DNA from: Bacillota bacterium
Lineage (GTDB): Bacteria; Bacillota; Clostridia; Peptostreptococcales; Anaerovoracaceae
Direction: 5' to 3'
Length of the DNA stretch: 5,205 nucleotides
Assembly: GCA_022793975.1 (NCBI GenBank)
Contig: JAAWDW010000133.1
Span: forward strand, 1-5,205
Position 1 is the stretch's first letter; every line of letters begins with the position of its first letter. The position numbers and the translations under genes were made by a program. Of this stretch, positions 1 through 5,205 are shown piece after piece. The notes beneath the pieces are model-generated. The model made no database searches. It was not told the origin of the DNA and was given only the letters and a program-made list of their open reading frames with translations.

Positions 1-975
1 GAATCACTTAAGTCCGGTATCGTATCAAGCACAGATATGTACAGTTTATGTGATGATATAGCACGCGCAGTGCTGGATTCGGGAGCGAAGATGAACATAT
101 CGCGCGGTGTAGTGCATTTTGATGATTCCGATCCGCTCAAAACAGAAAGATATACGGAGTCACTTGAACTTATAAAGGCTTTTCCATTCAAAAACCAGGG
201 AAGACTGATAGGAGAAGCATCAATACACGCGGAGTACACTTCAAATCCGGCAGCAGTAGAAGCAGTAACAAGACTCGCACTTGATCACGGTACGCGCATG
301 CATATACATCTGTCGGAGACAAGAAGTGAGCATGAGCAATGTAAAGAAAAGTACGGGAAAACTCCTGCGCGTTATTTTTATGATCTGGGACTTTTTGAGG
401 CTCCGACGACAGCGGCTCATTGCATATGGCTGGAAGGTGAAGATTTTGATATTCTTGCAGAGAAAGGTGTAGTGGCGGCGACAAATCCTGTCAGTAATAT
501 GAAACTTGCCAGCGGTATTGCGGATATAGCAAAGATGCAGAAAAAAGGTATAAGAGTAACACTGGGAACGGATGGAGTGAGCAGCAATAACAGTCTCAAC
601 TTTTTTGAGGAAATGAAAGTCATGTCTCTTGCAGCAAAAGTGCGCAGTATGGACCCGCTTGCACTTATGCCCAAAGATGTGCTGAAAGCAGCGACAAGAA
701 GCGGGGCGCTTGCGCAGGGAAGGAACGACTGCGGAAGTACGGAAGAGGGAAACAAGGCGGATATTATAGTCATAGACCTCGCAGATCCGGCGCTCTGTCC
801 TGTTCATGACATAGCAGATAATCTCGTATATTCTGCTTCGCCTGCGAATGTTGTGCTGACAATGGTTGACGGAAAAATTCTGTATAAGAACGGAGAATTT
901 ACGACAATCGACATAGAAAAAACAATGGCTGAGGTTAATAAAGCCGTAAACAGAATTTTGGGAGAGTTAAAATAA
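1..975 (+). CDS. mtaD: S-adenosylhomocysteine / 5'-methylthioadenosine deaminase family amidohydrolase (5'-truncated by window edge)
   Basis: Cytosolic metal-dependent amidohydrolase. The family deaminates SAH, MTA or related adenosine compounds to the inosyl forms, clearing SAM by-products. The frame is open from base 1 (ESLKSGIVSSTDMY...), and that segment matches family sequence ahead of the first ATG at 37, so the gene begins upstream. About 100 N-terminal residues are missing, including the first metal-binding HxH motif. Counting from the Met at 37, I see HIHLSE (metal His91, catalytic-type Glu94), TAAHC (His128), NPVSNMKL (150-157, substrate-loop signature) and LGTDG (metal Asp179). The C-terminal part (about 238-288) has the usual GNKADIIVIDL and VDGKILYKNG strands. 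The stop TAA abuts the ATG of the flippase gene, which suggests cotranscription. Family membership is secure; the exact substrate is not, because guanine deaminases and chlorohydrolases share these motifs. Confidence 0.88.
   Translation, partial: ESLKSGIVSSTDMYSLCDDIARAVLDSGAKMNISRGVVHFDDSDPLKTERYTESLELIKAFPFKNQGRLIGEASIHAEYTSNPAAVEAVTRLALDHGTRMHIHLSETRSEHEQCKEKYGKTPARYFYDLGLFEAPTTAAHCIWLEGEDFDILAEKGVVAATNPVSNMKLASGIADIAKMQKKGIRVTLGTDGVSSNNSLNFFEEMKVMSLAAKVRSMDPLALMPKDVLKAATRSGALAQGRNDCGSTEEGNKADIIVIDLADPALCPVHDIADNLVYSASPANVVLTMVDGKILYKNGEFTTIDIEKTMAEVNKAVNRILGELK
960..966 (+). promoter_or_regulatory. Ribosome binding site of the flippase gene, inside the mtaD 3' end
   Basis: GGGAGAG lies 9 bases before the ATG at 976 and overlaps the last codons of mtaD. 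It supports that start. It also suggests that ribosomes ending on mtaD (TAA directly followed by ATG) may help start the next gene. Confidence 0.6.
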
Positions 976-2577
976 ATGGCTAAAAAATCATTTATACAAG
1001 GAGCGGCGATACTTGGCATCGCAGGTATATTTGTTAAGGTACTGGGAGCATTTTTCAGAATACCGCTCGGCAATCTCATAGGTGATGTCGGAATGGCATA
1101 TTATCAGGCTGTGTATCCCGTATACAACATATTTCTTGCAGTTTCAACGGCGGGAATACCGGTAGCAATATCAAAAATGGTATCGGAAAGAAATGCGGTA
1201 GGAAGATATAACGAAGGGTACCGCGTATTTAAGATATCATTTGTTTTGATGTTTGTGATAGGAGTTGTTTCGGCGTCGGTTTGCTTTTTTGGAGCCGAAC
1301 CGTATTTTACTGCCTGTAAGATACCGGAAGCAAAGTATGCTATGATGGCACTTGCGCCGGCACTGCTTTTGGTACCGATGATGGCATCGTTTCGCGGCTA
1401 TTTTCAAGGCAATCAGAATATGAAACCGACAGCGGTGTCACAGGTGATGGAGCAGGTATTCAGAGTGGCGCTGGGGCTTGTGCTTGCTTATATGCTGCTT
1501 GCAAAAGGGCTTGAATATTCGGCGGCAGGCGCAGCGTTTGGAGCTACAGCCGGCTCTGTGGGAGGCATTCTCGTTGTTGTTATAATATATTTTGTAAAAC
1601 GTGGTCAGTACAGAACAAATATAGAGAAAAGTGCAGATCGAAAATATGAAAGTGCTGGCTTAATACTTGCCAAGATATTTATGTTTGCGGTTCCGATCAC
1701 ACTCGGTGCTGCTATAATGCCTATAATGAATGCGATAGACGTGCCTATTGTAATGAACAGGCTTCAGGATGCGGCGGGATTTTCGTATGAAGAGGCAAAG
1801 GCGCTTTACGGACAGCTTTCCGGATTTACCGGTTCACTCATAAATTTTCCACAGGTATTGACACAGGCGGTGTCAATGAGTCTTGTTCCGGTAGTTGCCG
1901 AAATGTATAAACTTGGCAGAACAAGCGATCTCCGCGATAATATATATACCGGATACAGAATGGCTATAATAATGGGACTTCCATGTGCGGTAGGAATGAT
2001 GGTCATAGCAGAACCTATTTTGCTGATGTTTTATCCGCTGCAAAAGGCAAGTGCCGTCGGTGCGGCACAGTGCCTGCAGGTAATGGCGTTCGGAGTTATA
2101 TTTCTTTCCAGTGTTCAGACACTGACAGGAGTACTTCAAGGTGTAGGTAAGCAGTTTATTCCGGTGATAAATATGTGTTTCGGAGCTGTTGCCAAAGTCG
2201 GTCTTTCGTATTGGCTTACCGGTATTCCGGAGATAAATGTAAAGGGAGCCGCAATAGGTACGGTAGCCGCATATATTATTGCATCGGTACTCAACTTAAT
2301 GGCAGTTAAGCACTTTACGGGAACGAAATTTGATTTTATGATGATATACGGTAAGCCGGGGATTTCAGCACTTGTAATGGGCGCTGTTGCTTGGAGCATG
2401 CAGCGTGTTCTTGCGGGATTTGCCGGTAATGCGCTTTCTACACTTATTGCAATAGGACTTGCGGCGCTCACTTACGGACTTATGCTTCTCAAGACAAAAG
2501 CTATCGCCGAAAATGAAATAAAGATGCTGCCAAAGGGAGATAAGCTGGCAAAGATAGTGGGAAAGTTTATAAAGTAA
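976..2577 (+). CDS. SpoVB/YabM-type polysaccharide or lipid-linked precursor flippase (MOP superfamily)
   Basis: Integral membrane protein of 533 residues, the normal size for the SpoVB/YabM/MurJ-like branch of the MOP (MATE-like) exporters. These proteins flip lipid-linked sugar precursors across the cytoplasmic membrane. SpoVB of Bacillus is needed for spore cortex; YabM sits at the equivalent locus. Hydrophobic segments run through the whole chain (for example about 8-28, 48-66, 86-106, 120-140, 160-176, 185-207, 230-255, 328-352, 367-388, 395-415, 424-444, 463-505). Family signatures include FFRIPLGNLIG (26-36), the YPVYN...STAGIP stretch (47-62), RGYFQGNQNMKPTAVSQ (140-156) and QTLTGVLQGVGKQFIPV (381-397). 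The ATG at 976 is chosen because it follows the mtaD stop directly and has GGGAGAG upstream. The substrate cannot be read from sequence; position next to mazG favours the YabM orthologue over SpoVB proper. Confidence 0.9.
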   Translation: MAKKSFIQGAAILGIAGIFVKVLGAFFRIPLGNLIGDVGMAYYQAVYPVYNIFLAVSTAGIPVAISKMVSERNAVGRYNEGYRVFKISFVLMFVIGVVSASVCFFGAEPYFTACKIPEAKYAMMALAPALLLVPMMASFRGYFQGNQNMKPTAVSQVMEQVFRVALGLVLAYMLLAKGLEYSAAGAAFGATAGSVGGILVVVIIYFVKRGQYRTNIEKSADRKYESAGLILAKIFMFAVPITLGAAIMPIMNAIDVPIVMNRLQDAAGFSYEEAKALYGQLSGFTGSLINFPQVLTQAVSMSLVPVVAEMYKLGRTSDLRDNIYTGYRMAIIMGLPCAVGMMVIAEPILLMFYPLQKASAVGAAQCLQVMAFGVIFLSSVQTLTGVLQGVGKQFIPVINMCFGAVAKVGLSYWLTGIPEINVKGAAIGTVAAYIIASVLNLMAVKHFTGTKFDFMMIYGKPGISALVMGAVAWSMQRVLAGFAGNALSTLIAIGLAALTYGLMLLKTKAIAENEIKMLPKGDKLAKIVGKFIK

Positions 2578-2631
2578 TACAAAAGTATTGTGTAGAGAGA
2601 ACAATTCGGTGAAATGTACGTATGCGGAAGA

Positions 2632-2637
2632 AGAGGA
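2632..2637 (+). promoter_or_regulatory. Ribosome binding site that fixes the mazG start
   Basis: AGAGGA lies 7 bases before the ATG at 2645. An in-frame TTG at 2588 would add 19 residues (MCRENNSVK...) but has no comparable site, and the added residues are not MazG-like. The ATG at 2645 is therefore preferred. Confidence 0.65.
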
Positions 2638-2644
2638 AAAAATT

Positions 2645-3472
2645 ATGAGTGAAGATAGGTATATGAATTTGAAAAAGAGTGCCGGAACCGATGAAGAAGC
2701 ATTTTCCCGGCTTTGGGAAATTATAAAAATACTGAGACGTGAATGCCCATGGGACAGAGAACAGACATACGACAGCCTCGTTCCATGTATGCTCGAAGAA
2801 GCATATGAGGCGGTAGATGCCGTGAACAAAAAAGATATGCCGAATCTCAGAGAGGAACTTGGTGATGTAATGCTCCAGGTGCTTATGAATAGCGTTATTG
2901 CGGAAGAAAATGGAGATTTTTTGTTAATATCTGTAATAAATGACGAATGTGAGAAGATGATAAGACGCCATCCGCATATTTTTTCTGAAGAAAACATTAA
3001 AAGTGTTGACAAAGTCCTTGAAAAATGGGAGAATATCAAAGGTAAAGAGAAAGGAACGATGACACAGACTTCTGTGCTTGAAAATGTACCAAGAGCGCTT
3101 CCGGCGCTCACAAGAAGCTATAAAGTACAGAAAAAGGCGGCAGATGTTGGTTTTGACTGGGATGACGTGTCGGGGGCTTTTCAGAAAATAAAAGAAGAAA
3201 CGGAAGAACTGCTTGCAGCAAGTGTGTCTGATAACCGTAATGCGATTAAGGATGAAGTTGGTGATTTGCTGTTTTCGGTTGTAAATGCGGCGAGATTTCT
3301 TAAAATTGATCCTGAGCAGGCATTGACCGGAACCACGGAGAAGTTTATACGGCGTTTTTCGTATGTAGAGCGGACTGCCCTGAAGCGGGGACAAGTTCTG
3401 AACGATATGACTCTTGAAGAAATGGACGAGCTTTGGGATGAGGCAAAAATGCTTGAAAAAGCGGGCAAGTAA
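2645..3472 (+). CDS. mazG: Nucleoside triphosphate pyrophosphohydrolase MazG
   Basis: Cytosolic, Mg-dependent all-alpha NTP pyrophosphatase that hydrolyses (d)NTPs, including non-canonical ones, to NMP and pyrophosphate. From the ATG at 2645 it has 275 residues, close to E. coli MazG (263). Two MazG repeats are visible. The first has CPWD (34-37), EEAYE (51-55) and EELGD (70-74). The linker contains the conserved KWENIKGKEK (127-136). The second has RSYKVQKKAADVGFDW (157-172), KEETEEL (183-189) and DEVGDLL (203-209). These acidic clusters are the metal-binding sites of the family. Unlike Bacillus YabN, it carries no N-terminal tetrapyrrole-methylase domain. A 67-base gap separates it from the flippase gene with no terminator seen, so it is probably in the same transcript. 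HU follows 48 bases later. Confidence 0.95.
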   Translation: MSEDRYMNLKKSAGTDEEAFSRLWEIIKILRRECPWDREQTYDSLVPCMLEEAYEAVDAVNKKDMPNLREELGDVMLQVLMNSVIAEENGDFLLISVINDECEKMIRRHPHIFSEENIKSVDKVLEKWENIKGKEKGTMTQTSVLENVPRALPALTRSYKVQKKAADVGFDWDDVSGAFQKIKEETEELLAASVSDNRNAIKDEVGDLLFSVVNAARFLKIDPEQALTGTTEKFIRRFSYVERTALKRGQVLNDMTLEEMDELWDEAKMLEKAGK

Positions 3473-3481
3473 CCGTATCTT
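3453..3481 (+). promoter_or_regulatory. Candidate sigma-A-type promoter for the HU gene
   Basis: TTGAAA (3453-3458, 5 of 6 to consensus) and TATCTT (3476-3481, 4 of 6) are separated by 17 bases. Transcription would start near 3488 and give a leader of about 33 bases before the HU ATG. The -35 lies in the last codons of mazG. The match is modest and could arise by chance, but a separate promoter fits the high-expression look of the HU gene. Confidence 0.35.
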
Positions 3482-3505
3482 TATAAAAATGTTTTAAAAT
3501 TGTTT

Positions 3506-3512
3506 AAGGAGG
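3506..3512 (+). promoter_or_regulatory. Perfect Shine-Dalgarno of the HU gene
   Basis: AAGGAGG with an 8-base spacer to the ATG at 3521. It selects this ATG over the in-frame TTG at 3500, which would place the site inside the coding region. It is the strongest site among the plus-strand genes here. Confidence 0.85.
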
Positions 3513-3520
3513 AATCATCA

Positions 3521-3799
3521 ATGAATAAGGCTGAATTAATTGCTGCTGTTGCAGACAAGACAGGTTTCACAAAGAAAGACGCTGAAGCTGCTGTAAACGC
3601 TTTCGTATCATGCGTAGAGGGCGCTCTCGTTAAGGGAGACAAAGTACAGCTCATCGGTTTTGGTACTTTTGAAACAAGAGAAAGAAAAGCAAGACAGGGA
3701 AGAAACCCAAGAAAGCCGGGAGAAGTTATTCAGATCGAAGCTTCGAAAGCTCCTGTATTCAAGGCAGGCAAGGCTCTTAAAGATGCAATAAACAAATAA
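3521..3799 (+). CDS. hup: HU family histone-like DNA-binding protein
   Basis: Small basic nucleoid protein that binds and bends DNA as a homodimer. It has 92 residues from the ATG at 3521, the normal HU length. The chain follows HU closely: helical MNKAELIAAVADKTGFTKKD (1-20), a second helix to about 38, the signature GFGTFETRERKARQGRNP (46-63), the PRKPGE arm tip (63-68), and the C-terminal APVFKAGKALKDAINK (77-92). The Pro of the RNP motif (Pro63), which intercalates into DNA in HU/IHF proteins, is present. Codon use differs from the neighbours: many GCT, AAG, GAC, TTC, CTC and ATC codons and few ATA, as expected for a highly expressed gene. A perfect Shine-Dalgarno, a possible own promoter and an intrinsic terminator frame it as a strong, nearly self-contained unit. 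Confidence 0.97.
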   Translation: MNKAELIAAVADKTGFTKKDAEAAVNAFVSCVEGALVKGDKVQLIGFGTFETRERKARQGRNPRKPGEVIQIEASKAPVFKAGKALKDAINK

Positions 3800-3818
3800 T
3801 AGACACATTTGTTTGTAC

Positions 3819-3849
3819 CGGGGTGATTTTCGTCACCCCGTTTTTATTT
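3819..3849 (+). terminator. Rho-independent terminator after HU
   Basis: An 8-bp perfect GC-rich stem, CGGGGTGA (3819-3826) with TCACCCCG (3833-3840), closes a six-base loop and is followed at once by TTTTTATTT. It lies 20 bases after the HU stop. The T-run is on the plus side only, so it acts in the plus direction. It should end most HU transcripts and reduce read-through into rqcP. Confidence 0.93.
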
Positions 3850-3863
3850 AGATATATGGAATA

Positions 3864-3869
3864 GGAGAG
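3864..3869 (+). promoter_or_regulatory. Ribosome binding site that fixes the TTG start of rqcP
   Basis: GGAGAG lies 8 bases before TTG at 3878. There is no in-frame ATG near the N-terminus, and the protein begins exactly where S4 proteins of this family do (M/R-I-D-K-F-L-K), so TTG is the start. Confidence 0.7.
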
Positions 3870-3877
3870 TTTGAGAT

Positions 3878-4117
3878 TTGAGGATAGATAAGTTTTTAAA
3901 GAATTCAAGATTGATAAAAAGGAGAACTATTGCCAAAGAAGCGTGTGAGCAGGAGAGGGTTATGATAAACGGAAAGCCTGCAAAGCCGGGGAGTGAAGTT
4001 AAAATCGGCGATATAATAAATATAAGATTCGGTAGCAGCGAAATAACGGTCAAGGTACTTCTGCTGACAGAATCATCAAAGAAAGAAGAGGCCGCAAATA
4101 TGTATCAGATAATATAA
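3878..4117 (+). CDS. rqcP: RqcP (YabO/HslR-like) S4-domain RNA-binding protein of ribosome quality control
   Basis: Small S4-domain protein of 79 residues; B. subtilis RqcP (YabO) is of similar size. In the known family it binds stalled 50S subunits with RqcH and peptidyl-tRNA and supports C-terminal alanine tailing of stuck nascent chains. The S4 fold fills about residues 1-60: RIDKFLKNSRLIKRRTIAKE (2-21), the turn INGKPAKPGSEVKIGDIINI (30-49), then RFGSSEITVKVL. Basic residues Arg2 and Lys14-Arg15-Arg16, in the region that contacts rRNA/tRNA in this family, are present. The tail KKEEAANMYQII resembles that of clostridial homologues. It starts with TTG. It follows the HU terminator with no clear promoter, so it may depend on read-through. 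Its TAA forms the first bases of the downstream hairpin. Generic annotation would be 'S4 domain-containing protein'; position after mazG and HU supports RqcP. Confidence 0.92.
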   Translation: MRIDKFLKNSRLIKRRTIAKEACEQERVMINGKPAKPGSEVKIGDIINIRFGSSEITVKVLLLTESSKKEEAANMYQII

Positions 4118-4165
4118 GAGCAGCATTGCATTTTTTATATTGTTCAGTCTGCATTGCTGCTCTTA
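4115..4165. terminator. Long hairpin between convergent genes, probable bidirectional terminator
   Basis: The arms TAAGAGCAGCATTGCA (4115-4130) and TGCATTGCTGCTCTTA (4150-4165) pair at 15 of 16 positions: 11 bp, one T-T mismatch, then 4 bp. The 19-base loop is T-rich (TTTTTTATATTG...). It fills the space between the stops of rqcP and the DUF4363 gene, where termination is needed in both directions. Neither side has a classic T-run after the stem (GAATTT on plus, TATTAT on minus), so it is not a textbook terminator. Confidence 0.65.
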
Positions 4166-4169
4166 GAAT

Positions 4170-4553
4170 TTACAGTATGTTGCCTGCACTTATATTTTCA
4201 TCAAGGTCGAGGAATCTTATCTGCTCTTTAAGATATGAGAGTTCGCTCGCCGCACCTGCCGCGTCCGCACTTTCAATATACGATCTTGATTTTGTCATAG
4301 TATAGCTTATTTCATTTAGTTCTGTTGTTCCCAGGAAAAACTCAGCGTATTTTCTGTATTCATGCCAGTCTTTCTGAAGCTTTTCAAGCGCCGATCCGGC
4401 ATCCTGCCAATTTTCATTTTCTATATGAAGCATTATTTCATTTTCAATAGAGTCGATATATTCATTCAGCTCGTTTTCCGAATAAATATCAAAGCCAAGC
4501 CATGTGCCTACAACGATAAGCAAAAGAGCTATAGAAATTATGAAAGATCTCAT
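4170..4553 (-). CDS. DUF4363 family membrane-anchored protein
   Basis: A 127-residue protein of unknown function. Residues about 3-21 (SFIISIALLLIVVGTWLGF) form one hydrophobic segment after Met-Arg, a signal anchor or uncleaved signal; no lipobox Cys follows. The rest is predicted helical and acidic, likely outside the membrane, with spaced Trp residues (W49, W63), a central EIS.T..SYIES.D segment (about 81-97) and the ending ELSYLKEQIRFL...E.IS..NIL. That pattern is what I know of DUF4363 proteins in Clostridia, which commonly lie next to a DUF421 gene. Here the start ATG overlaps the DUF421 stop (ATGA) and has a perfect AGGAGG 7 bases upstream, so the two are cotranscribed and probably translationally coupled. 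Family call is by pattern recognition; no function is assigned. Confidence 0.78.
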   Translation of the reverse strand: MRSFIISIALLLIVVGTWLGFDIYSENELNEYIDSIENEIMLHIENENWQDAGSALEKLQKDWHEYRKYAEFFLGTTELNEISYTMTKSRSYIESADAAGAASELSYLKEQIRFLDLDENISAGNIL

Positions 4554-5205
4554 TTGCTCACCTCCTCGGCTTTTCCGTTTTCTTTTTCGCAGTATACGTG
4601 AATATTGCGGTTTTCATCGCAGAATGCCATAAAAACATCATCATATGATTTTATATTGTATGAAAGAAGTGTACTCTTTAATTTGTTTTCATCATAGCCC
4701 ATTTTCTTAAGATTGGCACTGTAAAGATGGCCGTCGGAAATTATGACAAGGGGCATCGCATCGCCGCTTGCCGTTATTTTCATATCATCCGGAGTAAGAG
4801 GACGCTTGCCGGGTTTAGGAATTATTGAAAGATCTCCGTTTGATTCCATTACGGCATAATCGACATCTGCAAGTGACGGGGAATTTCCGAGTCTTAATTG
4901 CTCCATAAGATCGTTTATCGAAATTCTTAGAGAACGCAGCTCTTTGTAATTGATTTTTCCATTTTCTATGAGCACGCTAGGTTTTCCGTTCACAAAGTTC
5001 TTAAAACCTTCGCTTTTGATTGATACATACGAGATAAAGACTTCCAAAAATAGAAGTGTAAATATAGCACACATTCCTTTTATGATAGAAACATCGGGAG
5101 ACTCTATAGGAATAGAAGCAAGTTCGGCAATCATAAATACGATTACAAGCTGGAAGGGCGACATCTTGGAAAGTTCCGATTTACCCATAATGCGTATGGT
5201 AATGA
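4550..5205 (-). CDS. DUF421 (YetF-family) membrane protein, N-terminus beyond window edge
   Basis: Membrane protein with a C-terminal cytosolic-type YetF domain; molecular function unknown. Some relatives occur in spoVA-type spore operons of Bacillus. The Met at 5188 is unlikely to be the start: the frame stays open to the window end and reads ITIRIMGKSELSKMSPFQLV, matching the RxMGKrq...lspfelv motif that in this family follows a first membrane helix. That helix must lie past base 5205. Counting from Met 5188, hydrophobic helices lie at about 12-28 and 35-57. The YetF domain follows: KSEGF..F..GKPSVLIENGKI (58-79), DLMEQLRLGN (93-102), DVDYAVMESNGDLSII (108-123), then a second part with PLVIISDGHLYSANLKKMG (146-164). 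Visible length is 217 residues, so only some 10-30 are missing. It ends in a 4-base ATGA overlap with the DUF4363 gene. Confidence 0.9.
   Translation of the reverse strand, partial: ITIRIMGKSELSKMSPFQLVIVFMIAELASIPIESPDVSIIKGMCAIFTLLFLEVFISYVSIKSEGFKNFVNGKPSVLIENGKINYKELRSLRISINDLMEQLRLGNSPSLADVDYAVMESNGDLSIIPKPGKRPLTPDDMKITASGDAMPLVIISDGHLYSANLKKMGYDENKLKSTLLSYNIKSYDDVFMAFCDENRNIHVYCEKENGKAEEVSK
4561..4566 (-). promoter_or_regulatory. Shine-Dalgarno of the DUF4363 gene, inside the DUF421 coding end
   Basis: On the minus strand AGGAGG lies 7 bases before the ATG at 4553 and encodes part of the last residues (EEVSK) of the upstream gene. It confirms the start and supports strong translation of the second gene of the pair. 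Confidence 0.85.

Noticed and set aside
241..807. Long minus-strand open frame (188 codons) opposite mtaD.
   Set aside because: Cys/His/Arg-rich shadow of a clearly real coding frame; no family resemblance or ribosome site.
2576..2589. Small inverted repeat AATAC-AAAA-GTATT just after the flippase stop.
   Set aside because: Only 5 AT-rich bp with no T-run after it; too weak to be a terminator and likely chance.
2588..2644. In-frame TTG extension of mazG adding 19 residues.
   Set aside because: No good ribosome site upstream of the TTG, the added residues do not resemble MazG, and ATG 2645 has AGAGGA at the right distance.
2365..3111. Minus-strand open frame of 248 codons across the flippase/mazG junction.
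   Set aside because: Ser/Phe-rich translation typical of antisense shadows; it crosses two well-supported genes and has no recognisable domain.
3500..3520. TTG start for HU seven codons upstream.
   Set aside because: It would translate the perfect Shine-Dalgarno itself; HU proteins begin at MNKAEL, matching ATG 3521.
4362..4601. Plus-strand frame of 79 codons opposite the DUF4363/DUF421 junction.
   Set aside because: Antisense to two coupled, well-supported genes, with no ribosome site or family likeness.

Overview
The window reads as a chromosomal segment from a low-to-moderate GC member of the Firmicutes, most likely class Clostridia. The gene order SpoVB/YabM-type flippase, mazG, HU, rqcP is a known clostridial arrangement, related to yabM-yabN-yabO of Bacillus. 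The closing DUF421/DUF4363 pair is also typical of this class. I cannot fix the genus from sequence alone.

Layout. Bases 1-975 (+) carry the C-terminal three quarters of an amidohydrolase of the S-adenosylhomocysteine/5'-methylthioadenosine deaminase group (mtaD), cut by the left edge. A 14-TM-class polysaccharide/lipid flippase of the SpoVB/YabM type (976-2577) starts on the base after the mtaD stop. After a 67-base gap comes mazG (2645-3472), a two-domain nucleoside triphosphate pyrophosphohydrolase. The HU gene (3521-3799) follows, with a perfect Shine-Dalgarno, a possible promoter of its own, distinctive codon use and a clean intrinsic terminator (3819-3849). A small S4-domain gene, rqcP (3878-4117), follows and uses a TTG start. 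A long hairpin (4115-4165) separates it from two convergent minus-strand genes: a DUF421/YetF-family membrane protein (4550 to the right edge, N-terminus missing) and, overlapping its stop by 4 bases, a DUF4363 protein (4170-4553).

How the genes fit together. The plus-strand genes look like housekeeping functions in one transcription unit or a few overlapping ones: SAM by-product clearance, envelope precursor flipping, nucleotide-pool sanitation, nucleoid packaging and ribosome quality control. HU is probably transcribed partly or wholly on its own and much more strongly than its neighbours. The minus-strand pair is a separate, translationally coupled membrane/envelope module of poorly known function. 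The yabP, yabQ and divIC genes that usually follow rqcP in spore formers are not here.

I found no insertion sequence, CRISPR array, tRNA, rRNA, riboswitch or prophage signal, and no gene-free stretch over 300 bases. I saw no convincing undescribed system. The points most worth checking are the break in the yab cluster after rqcP, the long hairpin between the convergent genes, and the coupled DUF421-DUF4363 pair.
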